Notes: generated by a model from the letters alone, not told the origin. DNA of 64,000 bases from Streptomyces naganishii JCM 4654 (GCF_014650575.1 NZ_BMVF01000002.1:372001-436000); one strand, 5' to 3'. Positions 9,985-17,805 are shown, counted from the first letter of the stretch. Program-made: numbers and translations.

Positions 9985-10920
9985 TCAGGCCTCGACGCTC
10001 GTCGGGGGCTGCGGCTGGGGCTGGGACGTCGGGGCCGGCCCGTTGGGGCGGCGCCGGCGGGTCACGCGGCCGGTGAGCCAGGTGAGCGCGGCGACCGTCA
10101 GGCCGAGGCCCACCAGGATCCAGGACGCCGTGCGCAGGGTGGCGGTGAGGGCGTCGTAGACGGCGCCCACGGCAGGGTGGGAGACCTCGTCGGGCAGTCC
10201 GGCGAGGGTCAGGCCGCGGCCCACGGCGAGGGCGAGGACGAGCAGGGCGCCGCCGAGCGCGGTGCCGAGCGCGGTCGCGGTGAGCGCCCGGCGGCGGCAG
10301 GCGGCCAGCGCGATGCCGGCGACGGCGAACGCGACCGCGGCGACGGGGAGCCAGAATCCGGCCACCTCGAGCACGTCGAATCCCTTCCGCAGGCGGCCCA
10401 GGTCCTGGGCCGGGAGCAGGGCGACCTCGGTGTGCTCGACGGGAATGCGGGCGGCGAGCGGTACGTGGTCCTCGGTGAGCTGGGCCTTGACCTGCGCGGT
10501 GACCGGGGCGAGGTCGACGGTGACCGGGCGGTCGCGGTCGTCGTCCCCTTCGCGCAGGGCGCGCAGCACGGCGTCGTGCGCGGCCCGGTTGCCCTCGTTC
10601 CAGGCCGTGCGGAAGGCCGCGGTCTGGGTGAAGGATCGCACCGCGTCGTGCACGAAGGGGGCGACGGTGCCGCGGGTGACGCGGATGTCCATCTGGTGGT
10701 CGATCTCGTCCATGATCCCGTCCCCCACCGTGTCCGCGATCGCCTCCCGTACGTCCGGGTCGTGGGCGAGCGGCGCCATCGTGGTGACGTAGCGGCCGGT
10801 GTCGGCGAGGCCGTACGCCGCCCACGCCGACAGCGCGCTGAACGGCACGAGCAGGCACGAGAAGGTGGTCAGCACGGCCGACAGGCCGCTGCGCAGGCGT
10901 CGGGACACACCCTCAGGCAA
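9985..10920 (-). CDS. Putative four-segment membrane protein, function unknown
   Basis: About 311 residues. One hydrophobic segment lies near the N-terminus (LSAVLTTFSCLLVPFSALSA). A hydrophilic region of about 160 residues follows and is probably extracytoplasmic. Three more hydrophobic segments precede a Pro/Gln-rich C-terminal tail. I do not recognise a catalytic motif. The layout (TM, external domain, three TMs) suggests a membrane-bound sensor or envelope protein, but this is only inference. The start is uncertain: TTG 10920 and GTG 10908 are the nearest candidates, and the frame stays open far upstream because of GC bias. Confidence 0.6.
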   Translation of the reverse strand: MPEGVSRRLRSGLSAVLTTFSCLLVPFSALSAWAAYGLADTGRYVTTMAPLAHDPDVREAIADTVGDGIMDEIDHQMDIRVTRGTVAPFVHDAVRSFTQTAAFRTAWNEGNRAAHDAVLRALREGDDDRDRPVTVDLAPVTAQVKAQLTEDHVPLAARIPVEHTEVALLPAQDLGRLRKGFDVLEVAGFWLPVAAVAFAVAGIALAACRRRALTATALGTALGGALLVLALAVGRGLTLAGLPDEVSHPAVGAVYDALTATLRTASWILVGLGLTVAALTWLTGRVTRRRRPNGPAPTSQPQPQPPTSVEA

Positions 10921-11000
10921 TGCCCGCTCGGAAGCCTGTGCCAGCGGGGGGACGGCAATCGGGTGATGACCCACGGCCGTGCCGGTGCGCGCACGGCGGC

Positions 11001-11024
11001 GGCGGGCCGGGGATCCGGCCCGCC
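11001..11024 (-). terminator. Intrinsic terminator
   Basis: A perfect 10-bp GC stem (11001-11010 with 11015-11024) closes a GGAT loop, just beyond the stop of the membrane protein gene that ends at 11040. Confidence 0.75.
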
Positions 11025-11039
11025 GGGAGAGGGGGTGCG

Positions 11040-11492
11040 TCAGATGTGGTGGCCCTCGGCGTCCTCGTGCGTGTAGGCCCAGTAGAAGCAGATGAGGCCG
11101 GCGATCGCGCCGAGGCCCAGTGACAGGCCGGTGGCCAGCAGCACCGTCTCGCCGCTCTGGCTGTAGAGGAAGCCGAACACGATGCCGATGTAGGCGAACC
11201 ACAGCAGCGCGTGCAGTTCGCGCGGAAGGCGCGGGCCCAGGCGCAGGACGCCGACCGTGACCAGCGTGAACACGATCGCGGTGATGAAGCCGAAGGCGAG
11301 GTTCCAGCCGGTGATCGGGCCGCCGCTGCGCCGGATGGCCGCGGCCCAGTAGCCGTAGATCAGGCCGATGGCGAAGGGCAGTACCCATCGGCCGATCGCG
11401 TGGGCGCGCGGACTGAAGATGTCGGGCGGGCGGTGACGGGTGCGGGTGCCACGGGTGGTGACGGCCGCGGTCACGGGTGCCGCGTGAGCCAT
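11040..11492 (-). CDS. Conserved four-TM membrane protein, function unknown
   Basis: A 150-residue protein with a short polar N-terminus and four hydrophobic segments (about 35-52, 60-82, 88-110 and 118-140). It ends in a short acidic/His-containing tail (YTHEDAEGHHI). No enzymatic motif is visible. It is compact and evenly hydrophobic, like small integral membrane proteins widespread in Streptomyces. It is divergent from the PP2C phosphatase gene, with about 115 bases between the starts. Confidence 0.72.
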   Translation of the reverse strand: MAHAAPVTAAVTTRGTRTRHRPPDIFSPRAHAIGRWVLPFAIGLIYGYWAAAIRRSGGPITGWNLAFGFITAIVFTLVTVGVLRLGPRLPRELHALLWFAYIGIVFGFLYSQSGETVLLATGLSLGLGAIAGLICFYWAYTHEDAEGHHI

Positions 11493-11607
11493 GGGAGCGC
11501 TCCTTCCTCTCGTCGCCTCCGCCTACCAGAGCACACCTGGGAAGGGGCCCTGGCAAGTGCTGGGGACCCGGATGCGTGCGGTGGCCGCCTGTGCTGTGCT
11601 GAGGGTC

Positions 11608-12849
11608 GTGAGCGACGGCGGGATCGGGGGGCAGGAACGGTTCGACGGGTACCAGCGGGCCGGCCGCCGGGGTGCCGGGCGGCGCCATCCGCTGCTGCGG
11701 GTGCGGGGACGCAGCGTCGCCTGGATGCCGCCGCTGCTGCTGCTCGTCGGCATCGCCGTCCTGGACTGGAACACCGGCGGAGAGTTCCGGGTCATCTCCT
11801 GGATCGTGCTGGTGCCCGGCATCTCCGCGGCGATCTGCGCGGTGTGGACGACCGCGGTCTTCGCCGCGCTGTCCCTCGCCACGTACTACGTGGTGGACGC
11901 GTCCTGGCCGCACCAGTACCGCACCGGCGTCCCCGACTTCATCCTCGTCGCCGCGGGCGGCGCGCTCGCCGTGCTGGCGTGCGCGGTGCGGGTGCGCGGG
12001 GAGCGGCTGATGCTGCACATGCAGGACGTGGCGGCGACCACGCGCCGTGCCGTGCTGCGCCCGCTGCCGCCCGGCTGGGGCGGGCTGGACCACGCGGGCG
12101 TGTACCTGGCCGCGGACTCCGACGCCCGAATCGGCGGGGACTTCTACGACATCCAGCCCGGCCCGGCCGGCACGCGCGTCCTCGTCGGTGACGTGCAGGG
12201 CAAGGGGCTCGGCGCGGTGGAGGCGGCGGCCGCGCTGCTCGGTACCTTCCGCGAGGCCGGCTACCACGAACGGGACCTGACTGCGGTCGCCGAGCGCCTG
12301 GAGTCGCGCATGGTCCGGCACCGGGAGCACGCCATGGCCATGGGCAGGGACGAGGAGGACCGCTTCGCCACCGCCGTGCTGATCGGCTTCCCGGACGACG
12401 ACCCGGGCGCGGTCAGGGTCGTCAACTTCGGTCACGAACCTCCCCTGGTCGTGGGACCGCGGGGCGTGCGCCGGCTGCCGCCGGGCGAGGGGCTGCCGCT
12501 CGGCCTCGGGGAGTTCTCCACGCACGGGCCGCCGCCGGTGAAGCGGGCGGCGCTCGGGCCCGGGGAGACCCTGCTGCTGTTCACCGACGGCGTGACCGAG
12601 GCGCGGGACGGCACCGGTGCGTTCTACCCGCTCGCCCGCGAGGTGGCCCGCGCCCTCGCCGCCGACGCGCGCACCGCCGAGCCGCGCCGCCTGGTGGCCC
12701 GCGTGCGCGACGGCACGCTGCGCCACTGCGGCGGGCGCCTCGGCGACGACACCACGATCTTCGCGGTGCGCAGGACGGCGGCGGGTCCCCCGGTGGAGTC
12801 CGGGGCGGCCTCCCGTCCCCGGCCCCGGCTGGGCGACGGCACGACGTAG
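11608..12849 (+). CDS. Membrane-anchored PP2C-type (SpoIIE family) protein phosphatase
   Basis: About 413 residues: three hydrophobic segments at the N-terminus (roughly 35-120), then a SpoIIE/PP2C phosphatase domain. The phosphatase motifs are visible: IGGDFYD (metal-binding Asp), VGDVQGKG, LLLFTDGVTEA and the C-terminal GDDTTIF. Proteins of this family dephosphorylate Ser/Thr-phosphorylated anti-anti-sigma factors and so act in stress and development signalling. The membrane part probably senses an unknown signal. GTG 11608 is preceded by GAGGGTC. ATG 11572 and ATG 11491 are also in frame, but the latter overlaps the divergent gene. Confidence 0.88.
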   Translation: MSDGGIGGQERFDGYQRAGRRGAGRRHPLLRVRGRSVAWMPPLLLLVGIAVLDWNTGGEFRVISWIVLVPGISAAICAVWTTAVFAALSLATYYVVDASWPHQYRTGVPDFILVAAGGALAVLACAVRVRGERLMLHMQDVAATTRRAVLRPLPPGWGGLDHAGVYLAADSDARIGGDFYDIQPGPAGTRVLVGDVQGKGLGAVEAAAALLGTFREAGYHERDLTAVAERLESRMVRHREHAMAMGRDEEDRFATAVLIGFPDDDPGAVRVVNFGHEPPLVVGPRGVRRLPPGEGLPLGLGEFSTHGPPPVKRAALGPGETLLLFTDGVTEARDGTGAFYPLAREVARALAADARTAEPRRLVARVRDGTLRHCGGRLGDDTTIFAVRRTAAGPPVESGAASRPRPRLGDGTT

Positions 12850-12929
12850 GGCACGGCCGGGGTCCGGCACAGGGTCCGGCACGGGGGAGGAGGCGAGGCG
12901 GATGCCCGCCGGCGGGCGGCGTGGGGTGG

Positions 12930-13300
12930 CGGTCTTGGCTCGGGTGTCGGCCGGGGGCGTGGGGTTGGGGTGGTGCTGGGGTCCGGCACGGGTGAGGAGG
13001 CGGTGCGGGTGTCGGCCGGGGGCGTGGATTGCGGTGGTAGTGCGGGTGTCGGCCGGGGGCGTGGGGTTGGGGTGGTGGTGCGGGTGTCGGCTGGGGTCCG
13101 GCACGGGTGAGGAGGCGGTGCGGGTGTTGGCCGGGGGGCGTGGCGTCGCGGTGGCGGTGCGGGTGTCGGCCGGGGCGTGGGGTTGCGGTGGCGGTGCGGG
13201 TGTCGGCCGGGGGGCGTGGGGTCGCGGTTGTGGTGTGGGTGTCCGCCGGTGGGCCTACGGCTGCGGTGGTGGTGCGGGTGTCGGCCGGGGGGTTGCGGGG
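12930..13300 (+). repeat. G-rich degenerate tandem repeat array
   Basis: The 570 bases between the phosphatase gene and the next CDS hold about nine copies of a 37-39 base unit built around GCGGGTGTCGGCCGGGGGCG. The copies begin near 12942, 13006, 13043, 13081, 13120, 13159, 13197, 13235 and 13274. Copies are contiguous with no spacers, so this is not a CRISPR. The + strand is almost free of A and very rich in G runs, giving strong strand asymmetry and quadruplex potential. Open frames cross it on both strands only because of composition, and I do not call a gene here. Confidence 0.75.
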
Positions 13301-13420
13301 CTACGGTGGCGGCGGGTGGGCGTCCGTGCCCCGGCCGCAGCGGTTACGGTGCTGACGTGCGCGGGCGGCCGGCAGGCGTCGGGCGCGCACACGACCGACC
13401 GGACCGCCGACGGGGGGACG

Positions 13421-14488
13421 ATGTCCGCAACCGTGCTGCTGCTCGCGGCCTCGCCGATGGGGCGGGGGCGTCTGGTGGACGCCGCCTCCGTGCTCCCGGT
13501 GCTCGCCGCCGTCGAACCCTCCGTGCTGTCCGGCGCCGCCGCCGCGACCGTTGTGGAACTCGCCGACCCGCTGGAGCCGCAGGCCGTGCTCACCAGGCTG
13601 CGGGCCGCCGCGGCGGCCCCCGGGCCGCTGACCCTGTTCGTCACCGGCCAGCTCCACCTCGACCGCCGCCAGCGCCTGCCCCATCTGGCGCTGGCCCGCA
13701 CCACGCCGGCCACCGTCCGCTACACCGCCCTGCCCTGGCACTGGCTGCGCGAGGAGCTGCGGCTGCGACCGGAGGGCACGACCACGATCCTGGCCGACCT
13801 GCACGCGGACGCGGAGAGCTGGCGGTGGCTGCGGGAGCGGACCCTGGACGCGGGCCCCGGTGTCGCCGTGTACGGCAGGGTCGCGCCGCCGCCGGGCCGG
13901 CGCGCGGTGGGGACGCCCGCGTACATGAAGGCGGTGGCGACCATCCTGCGCAGCGGGCACCGGCCGCACCCGGAGCAGCTGCACGAGCAGGCGCTGGCCC
14001 GGATGGACGAGGCGGACGGGCCGCCCGGGCTGGTGCTCACCGCGCGGCGGCCCGGGCCGGCCACCGAGCCGCACGCCGCGATCGCGGCCTGCGTGCGCTC
14101 CGGGCGGCACGGGGACGCCGACGCGCTCGCCGCCCGCTGGGAGCGCACGGCCCTGCAAACGCACGGTCCCGCCTCCGAGGAGGCGCTGCACTGGGCCGAG
14201 GTCCGCGCCGACCTGGCGATGCTCGCGGGCGATCCGGCCCGTAGCTGCCGTGCCTGGCTGACCGTGGCGGCCGCCCGGCTGGCGGTGGGGCAGGAGCGCG
14301 ACGCCCCGGCGGTCGAGTCCGCCGTCGACCGGGCGCACCACCAGTGGGGGCAGTTGCGCGACCCGGTGCGGGCCCGCGAACTCGGCGCGGTGCTGGCGGA
14401 GTTGCGCGGCCGGGTGCCCGGCAGGCGGAGCGGCGCGCTGGACGACGTACGGCGTCAGCTGCGCCGGCTGGAGGGGGCCGGGACCTGA
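13421..14488 (+). CDS. Conserved hypothetical protein, possibly with a degenerate caspase-like N-terminal fold
   Basis: A 355-residue soluble protein. A GGGGGG ribosome site lies four bases before ATG 13421. The N-terminal half alternates predicted strands and helices (TVLLLAASPMG, LTLFVTGQLH, TTTILADLHADAESW). The segment from WLREELRLRPEG to DLHADAESW resembles the helix-strand arrangement around the catalytic Cys of caspase-like proteases, but no clear His/Cys pair is present. The C-terminal half is helical and TPR-like (AAIAACVRSGRHGDADALAARW). I do not recognise the family. It lies directly beside the secreted-peptide/regulator pair, which may or may not be related. Confidence 0.65.
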   Translation: MSATVLLLAASPMGRGRLVDAASVLPVLAAVEPSVLSGAAAATVVELADPLEPQAVLTRLRAAAAAPGPLTLFVTGQLHLDRRQRLPHLALARTTPATVRYTALPWHWLREELRLRPEGTTTILADLHADAESWRWLRERTLDAGPGVAVYGRVAPPPGRRAVGTPAYMKAVATILRSGHRPHPEQLHEQALARMDEADGPPGLVLTARRPGPATEPHAAIAACVRSGRHGDADALAARWERTALQTHGPASEEALHWAEVRADLAMLAGDPARSCRAWLTVAAARLAVGQERDAPAVESAVDRAHHQWGQLRDPVRARELGAVLAELRGRVPGRRSGALDDVRRQLRRLEGAGT

Positions 14489-14503
14489 TCCGGGAAGGAG
14501 ACC

Positions 14504-14671
14504 TCAGCGGGCCTGTACGGACTGCTGGGCCGGTGGGACCGGGTCCGCGGCGCGGGCCGGGCCCGCGTTGGCAGCGGTGATCAGCGCGGCCACGGCTATC
14601 ACGGCCGCGCCGAATCCCCTGACGTAACGTGCGGAGTTGTTTCCATGGCGCGCGACAGTGCGTCCGGGCAC
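14504..14671 (-). CDS. Small secreted peptide precursor (55 aa), candidate signal peptide
   Basis: The frame starts at GTG 14671, with GAGG nine bases upstream, and ends in TGA at 14504. The product has a basic N-terminal part (RYVRGFG), a hydrophobic core (AAVIAVAALITAA) and a signal peptidase site after PARA. This would release a 14-residue peptide, ADPVPPAQQSVQAR. The gene diverges from an HTH-TPR regulator, the architecture of RRNPP peptide-sensing regulators, whose cognate peptide genes are usually adjacent. It could instead be a general small secreted protein or a chance frame. The signal peptide, start site and shared operator argue for a real gene. Confidence 0.6.
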   Translation of the reverse strand: MPGRTVARHGNNSARYVRGFGAAVIAVAALITAANAGPARAADPVPPAQQSVQAR

Positions 14672-14702
14672 GGCAACCGACCTCGCAACGACAGTGATGG
14701 GT

Positions 14703-14714
14703 TAAGCACGCTTA
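14703..14714. promoter_or_regulatory. Palindromic operator candidate, peptide-gene side
   Basis: TAAGCACGCTTA is a dyad 32 bases upstream of the small-peptide start. It matches TAAGNNNGCTTA, as does the site at 14829-14840 in front of the divergent regulator. Two identical-pattern palindromes at the two ends of one intergenic region suggest binding by the adjacent HTH regulator. Confidence 0.55.
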
Positions 14715-14828
14715 TGCGCTCACCAAACTAGGGGGTAAGGGGCGCGAACGGGAAGTGTGCCAGGGGGAGTTGGGGGCCTTGCGGGCGGAAAGTCCGGTGC
14801 CGGCGGGCGGTCGGTGAGCGGACCGGCG

Positions 14829-14840
14829 TAAGTCGGCTTA
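14829..14840. promoter_or_regulatory. Palindromic operator candidate, regulator side
   Basis: TAAGTCGGCTTA, part of the longer dyad GTAAGTCGGCTTAC at 14828-14841, ends five bases before ATG 14846 and 17 bases before ATG 14858. It fits TAAGNNNGCTTA like the site at 14703-14714. Its position would block transcription of the regulator, which points to autoregulation. Confidence 0.55.
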
Positions 14841-14857
14841 CTGGCATGATTAAGCGC

Positions 14858-16201
14858 ATGCCGAAGCGGGACGACCCGGAGACCATCGGGCGCAGGGTGC
14901 AGCAGCTGCGCCGCGAACGCGGCCTGACCCAGCGGCAGTTGGCCGAGCCCGCGTACACGCCCGCGTACATCTCCACGCTGGAGGCCGGCCGGGTGCGGCC
15001 CTCCGACGAGGCGCTGCGGCACATCGCCGGACGGCTCGGCGTCGCCTTCGAGGAACTGGCCACCGGACGCCCCGCCCACCTCGCCACCGACCTGCGGCTG
15101 CGGCTGACCGAGGCGCGGCGCACGCTCGCCACCGGCGAGGCCGGCCGGGCGGCCGAGAGCTACGCCCGGCTGCTCGCGGAGGCGGAGCGGCACGAGCTCG
15201 CCGAGGTGCGGGCCGAGGCGCTGCTCGGGCTCGGTGAGTGCGCCCTGGAGACGGGTGAACTGGTCGCCGGACGCGAGTACTTCGAGCGGTCGGAGCAGGT
15301 GCTCGCCGGTGAGCCGCTGCCCGCCCGGGTGCCCGCGCTGCGCGGCCGCGCCGTCTCCCACTACCTGGCCGGGGAGCTGCGCTACGCCGTCTACCTCTTC
15401 GAGTCCACCCTCGACGAGCTCAACCGCTCCGGACTGCACGACCCGGACGCGCTGCTCCTGCTGTACGCCGGTGTCATCGGACCGTACATGGACATGGGGG
15501 CGCACGCGCGGGCGGCTCAGGCGGCCGAGTTCGCCCTCGCCCTCGCGCCCCGGGCGGGCGACCCGGCGCTGGTGGCCCGGATGCACCGGTCGGTCGCCCG
15601 TACGCTGCTCGCCGAGGGCCGGATCGCCGAGGCCGACGCCTCGCTCGCCAAGGCCGCAGAGCTGTACCGCACCCTGCAACTGCGCACCGAACTCGCCAAC
15701 TGTCACTGGATGCGCGGGTACGTCTGCGCGCAGAACGGCGAACTGGAGCGCGCGGAGCAGGAGTTGCGCGAAGCCCTCGCCATGCTGACCGCCAAGCGCG
15801 CCTCCCTCTACACCAGTCAGGTCGCCGTCGAACTCGCCGACGTGCTGCACCGGCGCGGGATGTCCGAGGAGGCGGCCGGGCTGCTGCGGCAGGTCCTCGG
15901 GGACCTCTCCCCCGAGCGGGGCGCGGTCCACGCGGCCGCCGCGCACCGCCTGCTCGGCATCATCGCGGAGGACGCCGGCGACACGGAGGCCGCCGAGGAG
16001 CACTACGTACGGGCGCTCAGCCTGCTGGAGCGGGCCGGCGCGGCCGGTGACCTGGCCGACCTGTGCCGTCTGCTGGGCGATCTGCTGCGCCGTACCGGCC
16101 GGGTGGAGGCGGCCCTGGACGCCTACCGGACCGGTCTCGGCCACCGCACGGCCCCCGGCACCACCACACTGGGCCCGGCCCCGGCCCAGCCGCTCCTCTG
16201 A
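14858..16201 (+). CDS. XRE-type HTH regulator with TPR repeats (RRNPP-like)
   Basis: A 447-residue protein. An XRE/Cro-type helix-turn-helix covers residues about 10-60 (IGRRVQQLRRERGLTQRQLA, then YISTLEAGRVRPS). The remainder is helical TPR-like repeats up to the end (for example AGRAAESYARLLAEAERHEL and ELERAEQELREALAML). An HTH joined to a C-terminal TPR superhelix is the layout of peptide-binding RRNPP regulators and of Streptomyces TPR regulators. The TPR part would bind a peptide or protein ligand. ATG 14858 and ATG 14846 are both possible; neither has a ribosome site, so a leaderless transcript is plausible. The gene is divergent from a 55-residue secreted peptide and flanked by matching palindromes. 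Confidence 0.85.
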   Translation: MPKRDDPETIGRRVQQLRRERGLTQRQLAEPAYTPAYISTLEAGRVRPSDEALRHIAGRLGVAFEELATGRPAHLATDLRLRLTEARRTLATGEAGRAAESYARLLAEAERHELAEVRAEALLGLGECALETGELVAGREYFERSEQVLAGEPLPARVPALRGRAVSHYLAGELRYAVYLFESTLDELNRSGLHDPDALLLLYAGVIGPYMDMGAHARAAQAAEFALALAPRAGDPALVARMHRSVARTLLAEGRIAEADASLAKAAELYRTLQLRTELANCHWMRGYVCAQNGELERAEQELREALAMLTAKRASLYTSQVAVELADVLHRRGMSEEAAGLLRQVLGDLSPERGAVHAAAAHRLLGIIAEDAGDTEAAEEHYVRALSLLERAGAAGDLADLCRLLGDLLRRTGRVEAALDAYRTGLGHRTAPGTTTLGPAPAQPLL

Positions 16202-16226
16202 CCGCCGGGATCCGTGGCGTGGGTGT

Positions 16227-17477
16227 TCACGCCTGGGCGCGGGCCTGCTGGCGGACCGTCGTCAGGCGCCCGGCGGCGAGGCGGGCCGCCTGGGCGGTGG
16301 CGTCCGCCGGCAGGGAGCCGAGGGCGCCGTCGGTGACGGTGATCGCGTCGTCGCCGACCCGTACGGCCGCGATCTCCACGGCGAGCGCGTTCGTATCGCC
16401 CTGCGGCGACTGGCCGGTGAACACCACGCGCAGTCCCTGGCGGGCGTCTCCGACGGCGGGCAGCGGGAGTTCCTCGACCGTCACCTCCTGCGTGCCCGCG
16501 CCGGTGGTGGCCGCGGTGAACCGGGAGCAGGCGCGGGGCAGCGTCCGCAGCCAGGCCAGGGCGCGGTCGACGTCCGCCGCCTTCAGCGCGAGCACCTGCT
16601 GGCGCAGTTGGGCCGCGTCGTCGGGGTCGTCGAAGGCGGTGACGGCGTGCGTCGCGGTCGGGGAGCCGAGGGGTTCGTCGGCGTAGAGCGCGTCGAGGAG
16701 GCGCTGGCATCCGGTGTCGGTCGTACGCGCTTTGAGGATGCCGTCCCGCCAGGTCGCGGCGCCCTGCGTCGGCTGCCAGGGGCCGCCGAGGTCGGCCTCG
16801 GTGAGCAGCGCCGCCGCGGCCTGCGCCGGGGTGAGGACGGTGACGGGACCCGCGGTAGCGGGCCCGGCCGCCGCCGTGGTGGCCGCCTCGGACGGGGCGC
16901 CGCCGCCCGCCTGCCGCGCCGCCCCGCCCGAACACCCGGCCAGCACCGGCACCCCGACCACACTGAGCACACATCCGACGAGGAGAGGGACGCCGGGGGT
17001 ACGGACACCGAGGGCGCGAGCGCCGAATGCCGAGGCTCTGCGGGTGCGGGTGCGGGTGCGGGTGCGGGTGCGGAGGGCGTGGGCGCCGGGCGCCAGGGCC
17101 CCGGGGGCGCGGGTGCGGAGGGCCTGGACGCCGGGCGCCAGGGCCCCGGGGGCGCGGGTGCGGAGGGCCTGGACGCCGAGCGCCAAGGCCCCGAGGGCCC
17201 AGCCGCCGAGGGCCGGGACGCGGAGGGCACGAGCGCCGGATGCCCAGGCCCGGCGGGCGCGGGCGCGGAGGGTGTGGGTGCCGGGCATCAGGATCCCGAG
17301 GGCGCGGGCGCAGGAGGCATGGACGCCGAGCGCCAAGGCCCCGAGAGCCCAGCCGCAGAGGACGCGGGCCCCGAGGGCCCAGCCTCCGAGGACGCGGATG
17401 CAGAGGGCCCGGACGCCGACGAGTCGGACGGCGTGCGCGTGGGTGCCGGGGGTGTGGGCGGCCGGGTGAGGGGTCAT
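16227..17477 (-). CDS. Lipoprotein with a repeat-expanded N-terminal extension
   Basis: A 416-residue frame from ATG 17477, which has GGAGG four bases upstream. A hydrophobic segment followed by lipobox LAGC places the lipidated cysteine at residue 182. The expected mature part is about 235 residues, from SGGAARQAGGG to the C-terminus. It has no motif I recognise and resembles secreted sensor-like lipoproteins of actinomycetes. Ahead of the signal segment lie about 150 residues of Ala/Leu/Arg-rich repeats encoded by a 45-bp minisatellite. No ATG or GTG with a ribosome site lies nearer the signal peptide. Either the precursor carries this unusual leader or the expansion has damaged export. A 6-bp hairpin overlaps the stop (16216-16233). 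Confidence 0.75.
   Translation of the reverse strand: MTPHPAAHTPGTHAHAVRLVGVRALCIRVLGGWALGARVLCGWALGALALGVHASCARALGILMPGTHTLRARARRAWASGARALRVPALGGWALGALALGVQALRTRAPGALAPGVQALRTRAPGALAPGAHALRTRTRTRTRTRRASAFGARALGVRTPGVPLLVGCVLSVVGVPVLAGCSGGAARQAGGGAPSEAATTAAAGPATAGPVTVLTPAQAAAALLTEADLGGPWQPTQGAATWRDGILKARTTDTGCQRLLDALYADEPLGSPTATHAVTAFDDPDDAAQLRQQVLALKAADVDRALAWLRTLPRACSRFTAATTGAGTQEVTVEELPLPAVGDARQGLRVVFTGQSPQGDTNALAVEIAAVRVGDDAITVTDGALGSLPADATAQAARLAAGRLTTVRQQARAQA
17039..17430 (-). repeat. Minisatellite inside the lipoprotein N-terminus (45-bp units and hexamers)
   Basis: Contiguous 45-bp units, best preserved around 17080-17170, encode a 15-residue repeat read as ALRTRAPGALAPGVQ. They are preceded by five copies of a TGCGGG-type hexamer (Thr-Arg dipeptides) at about 17040-17075. 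All periods are multiples of three, so the frame is kept. Degenerate units extend to about 17430. Confidence 0.8.
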
Positions 17478-17639
17478 GGGGCCTCCAGGTGTCGCGGGCC
17501 GCGGGGACGGGGGCGGGCGGTGCCCGGTCCTCCCACGGCACCATCGGGGCGCCGGGGCCACCAGCGCGCCGGGCCGTACGGGTGAGGCGCGTGGAAAACC
17601 GCTCGCCCGGACGCGTCACGCGTTGCTACCGTCCCCCGC

Positions 17640-17699
17640 ATGAAGCGCGCCCTGCCGTCCCTCATGACGACGACGCCGGAGAGTGTCCCGGCGCGCTGA
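17640..17699 (+). CDS. Threonine leader peptide of the thrS attenuator
   Basis: A 19-codon frame from ATG to TGA with the sequence MKRALPSLMTTTPESVPAR. Codons 10-12 are three consecutive ACG threonine codons. It lies just ahead of a strong terminator and a threonyl-tRNA synthetase gene. This is the layout of ribosome-mediated attenuation: stalling at Thr codons when charged tRNA-Thr is scarce would prevent terminator formation. No ribosome site precedes the ATG. A TACCGT hexamer at 17627-17632 ends seven bases before the ATG, which fits a leaderless transcript. The antiterminator pairing was not established. Confidence 0.7.
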   Translation: MKRALPSLMTTTPESVPAR

Positions 17700-17717
17700 C
17701 AGCTGAGCTGAGCGAAC

Positions 17718-17745
17718 AAGCCCCGGGGCGAGCGCCCCGGGGCTT
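17718..17745 (+). terminator. Attenuator terminator in front of thrS
   Basis: A perfect 12-bp stem (17718-17729 with 17734-17745) with loop GAGC is followed by a pyrimidine/T-rich stretch. It lies 18 bases after the leader-peptide stop and 60 bases before the synthetase start, where it can cut off transcription. Confidence 0.8.
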
Positions 17746-17805
17746 CTTCGCGTTCCCGATCCCCGGCTCCCCTCGCCCACCCCGCCCCGCGAGGAGGACC
17801 ATCCC

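Noticed and set aside
10921..13104. Upstream extension of the membrane protein gene to position 13104
   Set aside because: The extension crosses a terminator, another minus-strand gene and the PP2C gene on the other strand; the real start lies near 10920.
12930..13300. Possible CRISPR array
   Set aside because: Units are contiguous and degenerate with no unique spacers and no cas genes nearby; it is a tandem repeat.
16047..17585. A 512-codon plus-strand frame with Gly/Ala/Glu repeats
   Set aside because: It mirrors the minisatellite of the minus-strand lipoprotein gene and has no start site or domain; the minus frame has a ribosome site and a lipobox.
17585..17805. A T-box riboswitch in front of thrS
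   Set aside because: No T-box core sequence or specifier-loop structure is visible; the short leader with Thr codons and terminator explains the region better.
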